A DNA stretch of 64,000 nucleotides from Rhyacichthys aspro (Eukaryota; Chordata; Actinopteri; Gobiiformes; Rhyacichthyidae). The notes under the pieces are model-generated. The model searched no databases and was not told the origin of the DNA. It was given only the letters and a program-made list of their open reading frames with translations. The number at the start of each line of letters is the position of its first letter. The first letter of the stretch is position 1. The DNA lies in contig CM072155.1 in NCBI GenBank assembly GCA_036850595.1, forward strand, positions 8,620,256-8,684,255. The letters run 5' to 3'. Shown here one piece after another: positions 1-10,959 of the stretch. Both the position numbers and the translations under genes were made by a program.

Positions 1-1702
1 GTTGGTTAATGTGCCGCCAGAGAACTGAGCTTTTTATTCGGCACGGTTTTATTGGCAGCGTCCTACAGCGGGTCCCCTGCAGAGAGTCTCTGTGGACCCA
101 TCAGATTTAAAAGCCACAGTTCTGCCAGCTGTGACTCTGCGGTAAACAGAAGTGTGTGTGTCGGAGCAAAGGAAAGCTGTATTGAAGCTCTGCAGTCAAG
201 ACAGTCCAGTTTCCTTAAGTATTGATTTTGCACAGCTGAATAATGATCAAACTTGCCCCTGTTCCTTCACTTCCTTCAGTTCAACCTCTGCCTGTCCCCT
301 CGGCTCCTCTGGGCCCAGTTACCAGGCTCGTGCTCGGTTTGTTTGCAGTGCACCAAGGATGCTGGAGGCAGTGATGCAGCACTGTGTTGACACACAGAGG
401 CAGAGGAGAGTAACTGCTCAGCACGGCTGACTCAGCACTAAGGAACCTGTCAGGAGGACTGGAGACAGTGCATGCTTTACACTACTGAGTCATGTTTAAA
501 ATTTGAAGCCAACGTTACTACTTAATGGCTTTCTGCAGTGTAAGTCTTAAGTATGCCATGAGCACTGGATTGTCAGTGCTAACTAAAATTCAGACCACTG
601 ATCTTATTTTACCATAATAAAGTATTATTTTTGAGAAGATTTGGGGATTAGGATTAGGTTTATTTTTGTTACCTGCATGTTTTCTAACATCAGAGACTTC
701 ACCAGCAGAGCATTGCTTTCACAACTGTGGAGTATAGTGTAAAACATATATTGTAAACTTCAAAGTAGCTTTCTCCTTGAATTATGCTCTGCTGCTTTCT
801 AGTGAGGTTACTCAGGGTAAAGCTCCAGCGTGCTACACTGGATGCTTCATACAGTATGTAAAAGGTACACGCTGACACAAGAGGCACCTCCACTGGTGCT
901 CGTCCTTCCTCGGGCAACAGCTCAGCGATACATTTATATACATTTATCGAGGAGCTGTATGTGTGTGCGGGGTGGGGGTAAATGTGCCATTCCAGATAAT
1001 CCACTGAATCTATCTCCAGCCCCTGTACCATATCAGCCCATAAGACCTTTGCTGACCTATATCCTTTTCGCATTCTGTGGCTTCTCCTCTCAGTATAAGC
1101 CTGCACTTGTAATTGTTTTGTCTTTTTCACCTCGGTCCAGATTCTGACCTTTTCAACAGAGCTCTTTTTGTAATAAACACTATTTCTACCTCTTCTTTTG
1201 CTGACTGTTTGTGCCCCACTTGAAGCAGAGGCCAAACCACCAGTCAAGTAGCTCATCCTGTCAAATAGTGTATGGGTTGCAATGACAGATGCAGCTAAGA
1301 GGCAACTTCAATGCCTAAGACTGATTTCATGTCTTTGGCATTGAAGTTGCTCTCTTTCCTCATTCAGACAGAGGTCATGGTGCTGTTCAGATGGCAGTAA
1401 GTGAGTCGAGATGAAATTTAAGGTCATCAAATCAAAGAGGACGAGTGACACGAAGAGCCTATCTATGTCAGCGAGCACGTGCCAGAGAGCCTGCTGGTGC
1501 GTGAGTGTCGACGTGCTGAACATGTGGCTTGTGCATTTGTGATTACACAAATAATGCATAATAACCACAGACGGCTCACTTGGCACTGCAGATGTGTGAG
1601 TGGAAGTCAGTAGCAGGATGACCCACTTCTCACAGAGCCATGTTGCAGCTGATGGTTTAATCCCACATTCGGGGTCAAGATTACCTCATTGCCGGGACTG
1701 AC
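1..1702 (-). other. sphk1 intron 2 (left-edge part)
   Basis: The interval lies below sphk1 exon 2. I looked on the minus strand for the next kinase exon (the conserved GDG motif region) and did not see it. No other gene or repeat was recognised. Confidence 0.5.
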
Positions 1703-4700
1703 CTGTGATGACGAGGGTGTACGGGACGGAGGCCTCGGTCAGCATGCCCTGTACGTGGCCGGTGAAAAGTTGAAGGGCTTGGCCGCGCCCGCTGTGAGGG
1801 TTCACCAGGATCATGACTCTGCAGGGACGCCGCACCTCGGAGTACACCACACCTGCGACACAACCGGGAGAGATGAGTCTGAAATGAAGTGACTCGGTAT
1901 GCATGATCAAATATTTCAAAGAATGTTTAAGGACGTCTCATCCCTCGGGGGGTCTCCGTGGCACAGAAAAAGCACTATGACAAAGGTAAGATCATAGACT
2001 GTGACAGCGTGCACTGGGACGAAGCTTCAAGTTAATACGACGTGCAACTTTTCCAAGAAGGAGGGCAGATGTCAGGAGTTTACTTTTTTAATATTAGAAA
2101 TGATCTGACATCGTCCCCATGAGGACCCTCGAGGAGCCTGTTGCTCCTGTCTCTGGAGGAAAGAGTAATTTGGTGAGTAAGCCTTGTTACTGTGGCAGCA
2201 TGGCAGCTTATTGCTCGGGGGCACTTTGCATGAAAGATGCAAGCTGTTTTATTTTTTACACATGGTGGTTTAACAAAAGAGGAAAGATTCAGCATGAATT
2301 AACACGGCAAGGGGAATAACATCTCCTAAGTGTGCAGTATTATTAACATTAAAATATGCTGGGTTTGGTAAACAAACCTGGTGGAGGAAAGAAAAAAAGA
2401 AAGAAATACAGACAGAGAACTACAAGAGTTGGTTTACTTATATACATATACTTTTTCCTGAAGGTATATGGAGCACTGTTGGGAAAATATTGTTTTTTCA
2501 TTACACCCAAAATTACAAGCAAATATCAGTTTAGAACTTTGCAGTGCTGAAGGAACTGTGGAGCTATAAATGGAGATCACTCACATGGAATTTGGCTTTG
2601 CCCTAAAATTGTAGGGTTTGGGGAAGATGTCCACTAGATTATTTTTAGATTGGTCATGTCTGGCCATCACATAAATGGTGCAGATCAGAACCAGTCATGC
2701 AAGAAAATGGCTTAAAAAATGTGAATGCAGTATTTGATATGGGGATCTGACACACAGACTAAAGACTTAAGTGGAAAAATAATGCAAGAAATGGAGAATC
2801 TTAACTTTATTTGTAATAAGCCACTGGAGCATGTTACAGACACAATAATCTTACCACATTATTATGGATACAGCTGTGTCACATTATCTGTTCCACTTCT
2901 TTTGTTTCCTGAGCATTTTTAATCCACATTTATTAAAAGGATCAAGTTTAGCCACCTAATTGTGATACTTCCCTTTTGCTAAAAAAAGAAATGCCATGAA
3001 TGCTCTTTAAACTCCCCCCTCCCTAGCTTTTGGAGGTTTGGGACCAGATACCCTTGACCTTTACAGAGGACACACCAGAGATGATATCAAATGAATCGGA
3101 GCGGACAAAAATGAATTTTACTTTGGGGCTTTCGAGGACAGAATTTTCACTATCTATTTCCATCACAATTATTTGGCCACAGGTGACGCTGAGCAGAGAG
3201 GATGGGAACACAAAATGAGACCATGTTTTCAATAAAATGAACACTAATAATGTCATAAATTGTTTCTCACTAGCATCTGCCTGGCTTGAATTTTCCCTCA
3301 CTGTTAGTTGTAATTCATTGCTGCTGTCACCGCCGCCGCCCTCTGGGTCTTTTGGCTCTCGATGAAGGGATGCAGTGAGTTACCAAAATATCTCCGAGTC
3401 AGGGGTGCGAACCCGACAGGAAGAGTGAGGAGAGAGCAAAAACATACAGGCACATGCCAACCTCTGCCTGCCTGCGCTCACCCACACAGGGTTGCCATTG
3501 TGTGATGCCTGTGCCGTAACAATGCGGCTTTGAGACACAAAAGAGCCTCTCTACACTTCCAGAATGGTGTTGACAATAGGGACAAAGTGACAGCGCTTTA
3601 CAATCAGTTACATCAAGTATGAGGAACCTGCATGCACTGATGGAAAACCCTAAGCCTAACCTTCTTCTTGCAGATGGAATGACTGATTATTGAACTTGTG
3701 GAAAGCATTTAGATAACATCAATTGACCTGTAACACACTGACCACTATAAACATTCCCAACTAAGGGATGAATTCTATCTTATGCAACGTGATACACAGT
3801 CCTCATTGTACAGAAATATGCTTCAAATAAAGACACCAATAGACATACCCATTGCTATTTATGTGATAAACTGCACTGAGTTGTAATATATGTTATACTA
3901 TGGGGACTCTAATCTCTATTAGGAAAGGCAAAGCAAGGCAAGGCATTAGTTCTATGCTAGATTTGTTTTTTGGTTTTTTTTTGCTGCGAGGTAAGCGTCC
4001 TTGCAGGATAATGACTTGTAACCTGGAGTTACATACATGGTATGAACGTGATGGCAGTAATAATTCATATGAGAATGGTTACAATATTAATATTGACTAT
4101 TAAGTGATAATATGGTAATGATGGTAGTGGTAATAATACTGATAATTACAGTCATAATTATACAAATAATATTGCTGTTGCTATTATAATTGTTTGCACT
4201 GGTAATGATGGTAATGACAATGATGGTTAAAACAAAAATGATAAAAAATAATGTTAACAATAATATAATTAATTATTAATATTAGTAATAATAGTAATAA
4301 TCTGTTTTTCTTCTGTTTCATGAATGTAACTTTTTACAACTATTTTGTGTATTTTTTCTGTTTTTTTGCTTTTCTTTCTGTTTAGTTTTGTTATGATACT
4401 GTATAAAGTATTATCCTTACTTGGTCATTTTAATTTAAATGCTAAAAGGGGTAGGCACAATAAGTTTTTACTTCAGCCTAAACACTTTCGGTCTATGCTT
4501 CAGTTTTAGAGAGTATTGTATTGCTGCCCATTTTACTTTCAATGACCAAAATAAATTGAACTGAACATAGTGGTGTATCTTCAATCTCCTAATCAAGGTG
4601 CACTGGGCCTATGCAAGAAATGTTATTCCTCTTTTTTTATTAAAATTACTTTGAAACTCCACATTGGAATGCTTTGGAAGGATTTAGCAGTAAAAAAGGG

Positions 4701-7700
4701 GCTTCAACAGAGAGTGACACAACAAAAACCACTAGTGCACCATTTGGCTCTATTTTGTTGTTTTGGTCTAGTCAACCCCAGAGACACATTTTTAACACAA
4801 GTCAATACCGCATCGATCAAGCCCTGTCTCTGAAAACGTCTTCTTCCCGGACATTCCTCCTAGGCTCTGTGTGTTAGAGGAGATGGGAGAAAAGACGCGG
4901 TATTCTGTGACAGAAATAGGGTGTATTTGAGATGTGTCTGTGATGTGGAGTGAAATACCTGTGGGGCAGAGTGCCTACCCGTCACAGTGAAAAGCAAACT
5001 TTGAACAGCAGACTGTGTACCATTTTTCGCAGTTACAGGTTGGTAAACAAGGGGGGCCGAGGTGGAGACAGGCAGACTGGATGCGACAATTGTTTGCTGC
5101 CAACCAGACCTGAAGTGACAGAGACGAATGACTTTATCGTCTCAACCGCACCGTTTCAGAGACTCTCCCCCTAAAAGTGGAGTCATTTACCATCAGCTCG
5201 CTGCACAGGTGGGATTTCTTACCACATGAAACTGCAGAGCAAACTTTTGGAGCAGAAACAAATATGTGAGCTATTTGCTGAAAGCTGTCTTGTTAGGAAC
5301 CGACACTGGATTCAGACTGGGCTGACGTGTGCGCAAACATTCCCCGGGATGGGTAAGAAGAAGAAGGAGGAGGGTCCGCAGAGAACAAACACTGGTGCCC
5401 ACTGAGGCGTCACCGGACTGGAAGGGCGCTGACAGGCCATCACAGCCCCGTGCCAGGGAGCGCAAGACGAACGCTCTGAGGGGGAACGAGACGGCGGGCC
5501 GGGGTGAGGGGTCGCCTGGTGATGCATTCAGCTCTTGTCTCTTTTACTGAGAAGCCACGACGTCTTCTGCAAACCCAAGGCAGGAGAGATCAACAAGGAC
5601 GGACACACACACCTGACCCAATGGCTCAAATCGGTTTTCTGTGGGACCTAAAAATGATACTGTTCTTTTGTCCTTCCCTTATCATTTTTGTCTTTTCAGA
5701 TAAGCCTGCTTTATAATTCCACGGGTATATTGGTACAGACATATTCAATTCAATTTTTCAAACACCTATTTATAAAGGCGCCATCTGTAACTGGCCCCAT
5801 ACCAACTGTTCAATAAGCAGCAAAGAATACAGTTGGAAACATTGAAGAAGGCGTCCACGAGATGGGGAAGTCAAACCATGTAATTGTCATGTTATTCCCT
5901 GCCATTTCACTGTGGAGCTTCTGAGCATGACACCATTAGTCCACACGTGCACCACTGTATCATGGCGTTCACACTTCATTATTTACGGCTCATTCGTTCC
6001 AATAATCCTAAAGTAAGAATGCAAACCCAGTGAAACTATCGGTGCGATAGATTCTCGAGCGTGAATGGATATTATTATTATTTCCATCCATGCCAGTAAC
6101 ACATAACTGCATTTATATACAGCACAGCCTTTGTGGTTTGCGGAGGACTGCTTTATGAAACCATTCCACTAAGGATTAAGAAAAGATTTTATACACACGT
6201 AGCAGCCATGAGCTTTAAATGTCCTTTCAAAATGAAATGAATCTTCTCACAATAGAAACCTCTTTAACTCTGCACCTAGGTCAAATAACTGTCCTCTGTC
6301 TGTATTTCACATGGGAGGGATATTTTTGAAAGTGTAGCTCTTAGCCAATTACAGCTCAGAAAAACTTAGAGACAAAAAATAAAAGAATGGATTGGGTATC
6401 TTAAGGAAATCCTACATGTTCGTGCTTTAGCTTGTTTTAGGAAAAGCCGAAATGCATAATTTGCTATAAAGGGTAGTGATTTTTGAATTGAGTATTGAGA
6501 CTTGGTCATTTATAGTCCACAGGTACATCTACACTACAACATGATGACTATCCAATTACACACAATTAGACGCCCTTACAAAACTCTCCACACACATTTT
6601 CAAAGACTTTTAATACAGTGAACCCCCCTTGAGTTCGCTTTCAGTTTAGTTCAAGTGATTCATTAGTAAAGCTCTTCTACTGAATACAAATCTTACATTG
6701 CAACTGAACTTTTAATCCAACCTTTCCATCTGCAGAGCCAGATGACGTGACGTGCAATTAACTTTGGGGTAAATAGACGACGGGGGATTAGCGAGTCACA
6801 CTGACTTTCATACATCCTCTACGACAAGGCGGCAAGAGCTCATTTTGGATCTATTAGCACGATATTTACTGCCTAAATACCGTGTTATTGGACGCTCTGG
6901 ATGTGGAACGCACTCTGAATGGATGACCCGATCATACTGAAAATCTGACGAGGGACAAATCTATGAGGACTGTTAAATGTGGCTGAACTGCCTCATCAGA
7001 ATGTGTGAATTAACATGTGAACGCCCTCCAACCTGCAAACCTTTGATGAGTCGAGTGAGCTGACAGAACTGCCCAGTTACCATCTGCCTGCCTGGTGGGG
7101 AAAAAAAAAACAAAAAAGCACTGTGAATACTGAACTCCTGCTGGCTCCAGACCAAAAGGAGGCTCGATGTTCCCTCTCACACATATCCCAGTCGTTATTT
7201 ACCTCTGTGTGTTTGCAGTGTACACCTGGAGGCTGCTACCGGGAGGGCGACCTCATTCCTCATCCCATTACTTACACTTGCCTCCGTCCCCGGGCAACCA
7301 ACATTCCAAATTAGTCACTGCCAACTTCAATATCTGCTTCATCTTTAAACTATGAGACCAAACCAACACTCAAATATTTCTGTATCGAGATATCAGGCGC
7401 ATTACACAAGTTCTCCTCCATTTGGAGCGTGTTGGTTTGCACAAAGTGTTGACGTGTCATCATTTGGGGACCCACATGACTTTGTTCCATCATTAGCATG
7501 AGCTCGCTTTCTCCCAGATGACTGATAGGGCTAATTATGTGCATCCACTTCTCATATTCTGTTCATGCTAATTACTGTCTTGTTATGTGGCAGAACGGAG
7601 CACAGAGAAGCTAATGAGACTGAAAGACAAAGAAACCTGAGGACTGTCTGCATTTTAAACAAAAGGGAGACTTGATGAGGCTTAATTAGACAAAGCTGCT

Positions 7701-8932
7701 GCAACGGCTGGGTGAAAACAGCCTTTGTTTTGATGTGATTTTCCACCCGTCAACAAGAAATTCTCGCAGGGAATTTAGGGAGCGCAAATAATGAAGCGCG
7801 AGCAGCTGCCAACAGGGGATGAGTGGAGAACCTAACTGCTTAAGTGGTCGGTTGTAGAGCGTCTGAAGGAGACGGTGGTGTCTGCTGGGCTCCGAGTGGA
7901 ATCACTTCTCACATGCTCGAAGTGAATGAATGAGGAAGGTGCAGTCTAATGACTACAGGCACCTGGGTCTCCTTTCACAGCAGGTAGAGCAGGTTAGTCA
8001 GAGCAGGTGGAACACAGGGATCCTCTCAGACAAACCTGTTTCAATGGTGGAGAATAGAGCAAGGCAGCGAGCATTGCATAGTTCACCCGTTGCAACTTTG
8101 AATACTTCTGCCAAAGGAATTATGTAATGTGACTAAAGACATGAGGTTATTAAACCGATGAGGTTTTATAGTTCACTGCAGCTTACTCAAATAGCTGCAT
8201 CAGAAAGCTATATCCCTCATGTATCATTGCTAATAAACAATATGATAATGCACAATAATTCTAAAAGAGATTGGGTGAACATTTAGAAGGGTAGTATATC
8301 AATATGGTCAATTAACCTGCTTTGTTTCAGCTCGTCTCTATTGTCAAGTGCACCTCTGAAGTAGCCTGACTTTTATGAACTGTCACAGGCCATTAAACAA
8401 CAGACTATGATTGAGTCTTCTAGCAGCATTTTTCTTCGAGGAGGCTATAAAGTTGCACTCACACTTTAATGAGCTTCAAATGAATAACAAAGGTTCAGAG
8501 CTTACCCTCTCTCCTCGGTGCCTGCAGAGCTGAGGCGTCTCTGATGGCCCTAGCCCACCTCTCAGCCTCCTGGAGGTTGGCGATGGGGTCCTGGACCAGA
8601 GCGACCCGAAAACACTGCTCCACTCTCTGGCGGGCCACTCCGGCGCTCATCCACCGCCTCTTAAACGGGTAGAAATAGGCGGTAAAGTAAGCGCCAACGT
8701 CCTCGCTGTCTGGTCCCTGGTACGCCCTGCAGCCCACACAGTCGGTCAAGTTAAAGACCACATTAGTCCGGTCGGGCGACGAGGAGATCCTCTGGATGGT
8801 CAGCGCGCTCTCAGACAGGCTCACCGAGTAGCGGACCCTGTCGTTCAGAGTGTCGGTGAACTCTCCGTACAGGACGCCCACGATCCCGTTCCGCTGGCGG
8901 GATGGGTTCGGTTCAGAGACATCTTTCTCCAT
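1703..8932 (-). CDS. sphk1: Sphingosine kinase, sphk1-like (5' part; continues off left edge)
   Basis: Sphingosine kinases phosphorylate sphingosine to sphingosine-1-phosphate at the plasma membrane and in the cytosol. Two coding exons are visible. Exon 1 is 8932..8506 (142 codons plus 1 nt) and ends at a GTAAG donor. Exon 2 is 1852..1703 with a CGCAG acceptor and a GTCAGT donor, and the phases agree. Residues 1-142 form the N-terminal extension, with an ALTIQR strand and a DCVGCR motif as in long vertebrate sphingosine kinases. The lipid-kinase catalytic domain starts near residue 152, and NPHSGRG (160-166) is the family's nucleotide-binding loop. The catalytic GDG exon and the rest are not present at 1-1702, so they lie beyond the window. 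The start ATG at 8932 is the first in the long open frame. Paralogue choice (sphk1 rather than sphk2) rests on synteny with human 17q25; the family call is firm. Confidence 0.85.
1853..8505 (-). other. sphk1 intron 1 (6.6 kb), no coding exon recognised
   Basis: This is the interval between the two sphk1 exons. Short ORFs on both strands show no family resemblance. It holds an AT-rich imperfect trinucleotide tract near 4077-4300 and a GC-richer patch at about 5330-5530 that might be an alternative promoter. I found no splice-compatible alternative first exon there. Confidence 0.6.
4077..4300. repeat. Imperfect AAT/ATG-type simple repeat tract
   Basis: A stretch of interleaved taa, aat, atg and gat trinucleotides (for example repeated ggtaatgatgg and ataataataat blocks) inside sphk1 intron 1. 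It looks like a decayed trinucleotide microsatellite. Confidence 0.6.
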
Positions 8933-9335
8933 CCCGGACGGAGGGTTGGTCGCGTCCCGCAGGCCGGTGAGCGGATGGCGGTGCAGAGCACACTCTGAAG
9001 CTCCGAGCCTGCTGTGGGACGCTTTGACAGAGATAGTAGCGTCTCCTCTAGTTCACAGTCTCTCCCTAGTGACTGAAAGAGGAATGGCAGCGATGGAGCC
9101 GGAGCAGGACGAGTGAACTCTACACCAACACAGAGAGCCAGTTTGGAGAGAGCACTTTTCTCACTTTGGGACATTGTGAGCGTCTAAGAACACCAAAGGA
9201 ATGAGTTATTTTTATGCTTCTCGGGTCCACAGTTACCTTACATTGATCTGTTTATAAAGTAAGAGTATGAATACAACTGTGTTAGAGGCAGCAGGAACTA
9301 GGCTACTTCATTTTTATATTACAATAACTTTAATT

Positions 9336-9412
9336 AGAGGTACATAAAAGAACAGCATGCTGGGCTCACTGTATAATGTTTGTACATTACTAAATGCCTC
9401 CATCTTCTGTGC
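9336..9412 (-). pseudogene. Decayed copy of an fbf1 exon/intron border
   Basis: This 77-nt stretch aligns, with a short gap and scattered substitutions, to 11758-11831. That source spans the 3' end and splice donor of an fbf1 coiled-coil exon (11805..11981) plus adjacent intron. Shared words include agaggtacataaa, cagcatg and actaaatgcctcc. The GTAC donor equivalent of the source is preserved as gtac, but the copy is far too short to encode anything. It is flanked by two similar AT-rich stretches (about 9310-9335 and 9427-9463, sharing tttttatatta and aataactt), which suggests a local duplication or insertion event. Confidence 0.7.
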
Positions 9413-9741
9413 AAAGTAGGTTACTTTTTATTTTTATATTAAAATAACTTGCCTTTAGTTAGACTTACTGTAACTATGAGGCTAACCAGCTGTAGACCAA
9501 TTTAGCAAGTGCACCCCATGCAAAATCCATTGACGGTAAAAAGGCAAAATCCCAAATCAACAGAAAACTATTTTAATGCCACAAAGAAGCTGTGTTTTGG
9601 TGGAAAATTGTTTCAGCTACAAATAATAATTGGGTAGCCCTATAGAGTGTCTTCTCCTTTTGTTTTTGAGCATTTCTTAATTACATTTTTAACTATTTGA
9701 ATGTAAAACTAGTTTACTTACCATAAACGTTTAGACATTGT

Positions 9742-9798
9742 CACGTGACGTATGACGTCGCAGTACGTTTTAAAATCTTCACGCGAGAAGCACCATTC
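9742..9798 (+). promoter_or_regulatory. Core promoter of the snoRNA host gene: E-box, CRE, TATA-like, 5'TOP
   Basis: In order: CACGTG E-box (9742-9747), a TGACGTC cAMP-response half/consensus element (9753-9759), TTTAAAA (9768-9774), then a pyrimidine run ctcttctt beginning at C9798, about 28 nt below the TATA-like box. A C followed by pyrimidines is the 5'TOP start typical of snoRNA host genes. Human SNHG16 has been reported as MYC-responsive, which fits the E-box. The transcription start itself is inferred. Confidence 0.6.
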
Positions 9799-10210
9799 TC
9801 TTCTTACTGTTTCAGCGGAGCTGGTGCACGCTTTGGGATTTGAAGCACTCAGTTCCCCAGGATGCAATATACTTACAAATATAGGCATTATTGTTTAAAG
9901 ATGGCTTCAACCAAACCACCGTGAACAGGTAATATGGAGTTTTATTTTGTGTCTGAAGCGCTGTGTGTGAAAGTAGTTGTTGGACTGTTTTAGCATTAGC
10001 CGCTAGCTAACCCGGCCAACACGTGCTGAACATTAGGTGGTGTTAAAGTGGTGTTGCATTATAGCCTAGCCAATAAACAAAATAAAACAATGTCATGTTT
10101 ATTTAAATATCTTTTCAATGATTTAACAGGTGCTGGCCTAGGATTGGACTTTAAATCATCAGGTAAAACGGCTTCTGAGTGCTACTTCAGCTTATTAATT
10201 TTCTACATCC

Positions 10211-10283
10211 GCAGTATATGTGATGAGTTTTGTTATCCCTGTCTGAAGCACAGTGTTGAAATTTATGATACCTGAATTGCTAA
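10211..10283 (+). ncRNA. snord1: C/D-box snoRNA, SNORD1 (R38) type, intron 1
   Basis: C box GTGATGA (10220-10226), D' box CTGA (10243-10246), a degenerate C' (gtgttga) and D box CTGA (10272-10275). The guide before D' reads ttatccctgt, complementary to the conserved large-subunit rRNA sequence ACAGGGAUAA in domain V near the peptidyl-transferase centre. The D'+5 rule points to a G there, the target class known for SNORD1. The D box ends 71 nt before the 3' splice site. Confidence 0.85.
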
Positions 10284-10451
10284 CGAAGTCCACATTATGC
10301 GTGGAACTGTTTTGAACAATTACTAATACTTATATCTCAAATCCAGGTTAAAGTGATTGAATCTAAGTCTTCATGCCATACTTGGACTCCACGGAGGGTC
10401 CTTCCTGAATGCGAAGGTTTGTATTCCAGTGTTTGTAATTCTTTGATTGCC

Positions 10452-10533
10452 TTTATCAGTGATGAAAACAGCTACATAGGAAGTGCCGTCTGATGCGATA
10501 ACTGACGATGGCAAAAGCTTTTCTGAGAAATTA
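10452..10533 (+). ncRNA. C/D-box snoRNA, specificity unassigned, intron 2
   Basis: C box GTGATGA (10459-10465), D' CTGA (10490-10493) and best D box CTGA (10523-10526), 76 nt before the 3' splice site. Another CTGA lies at 10502-10505. It lacks the ttatccctgt guide of its two neighbours. The segment before D' (ataggaagtgccg) pairs with the 28S sequence CGGCUCUUCCUAU with one internal mismatch. This target is tentative. Confidence 0.65.
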
Positions 10534-10659
10534 TGTAATTTAATTTGAAGATGTGTACATTATCTATACACTTGGCTAACTATTTATATTTTCACCATAC
10601 AGGTACATCAGAGGAGACGCTTGTTAACAGGTAAATGCTAAGGACTATTTTGAATTCTT

Positions 10660-10733
10660 AAGCCAAGCTGATGATGATACAAGTTATCCCTGTCTGAACA
10701 TGAATGTGTAGACTTATGGTAACCTGAGGCAAA
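10660..10733 (+). ncRNA. snord1: C/D-box snoRNA, SNORD1 (R38) type, intron 3
   Basis: C box ATGATGA (10671-10677), D' CTGA (10694-10697), C' tgaatgt and D box CTGA (10724-10727). It carries the same gttatccctgt guide before D' as the intron 1 copy, so it should direct 2'-O-methylation of the same domain V guanosine. Flanking gcc/ggc can close a terminal stem. The D box ends 71 nt before the 3' splice site. It diverges from the intron 1 copy outside the boxes and guide. Confidence 0.85.
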
Positions 10734-10959
10734 ACAAAAGATTTATATGGACCAAATTTATTGGACTATTCTTATTTACCGAATTCCTTTTCATCTAGAT
10801 TCTGTCTGGAGGAACACAAGTGGAACCAGAGCAGTGAAGTCACAGAAGATTACTGCATTTATTTGCTTAAAAAATTCAAGTATACAGGAGCACTTAAGAT
10901 TTGAGTAAACTTTAAAAATAAAAAAATAAAATAAAGTTTGCTAGCTCCAACAATCTTCA

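Larger units (their letters stand above)
9798..10940 (+). ncRNA. snhg16: snoRNA host gene, SNHG16-like (4 exons, non-coding)
   Basis: Four exons fit GT-AG rules: about 9798..9928, 10347..10416, 10603..10630 and 10799..about 10940. Overlapping AATAAA signals occur at 10917-10935. The first ATG (9901) gives only a seven-codon ORF, so no protein is expected. Each of the three introns holds one C/D-box snoRNA whose D box ends 71, 76 and 71 nt before the 3' splice site. That is the spacing known for splicing-coupled C/D snoRNA processing. Two of the three belong to the SNORD1 (R38) type, and human SNHG16 hosts SNORD1A/B/C in the same chromosomal neighbourhood (PRCD, CYGB, SPHK1). The exon RNA is presumably degraded or has its own role; the introns are the product. 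Confidence 0.82.

Noticed and set aside
699..1256. 185-codon minus-strand ORF at the left edge
   Set aside because: The longest ORF here but resembles no sphingosine kinase exon or other family; lies within a sphk1 intron.
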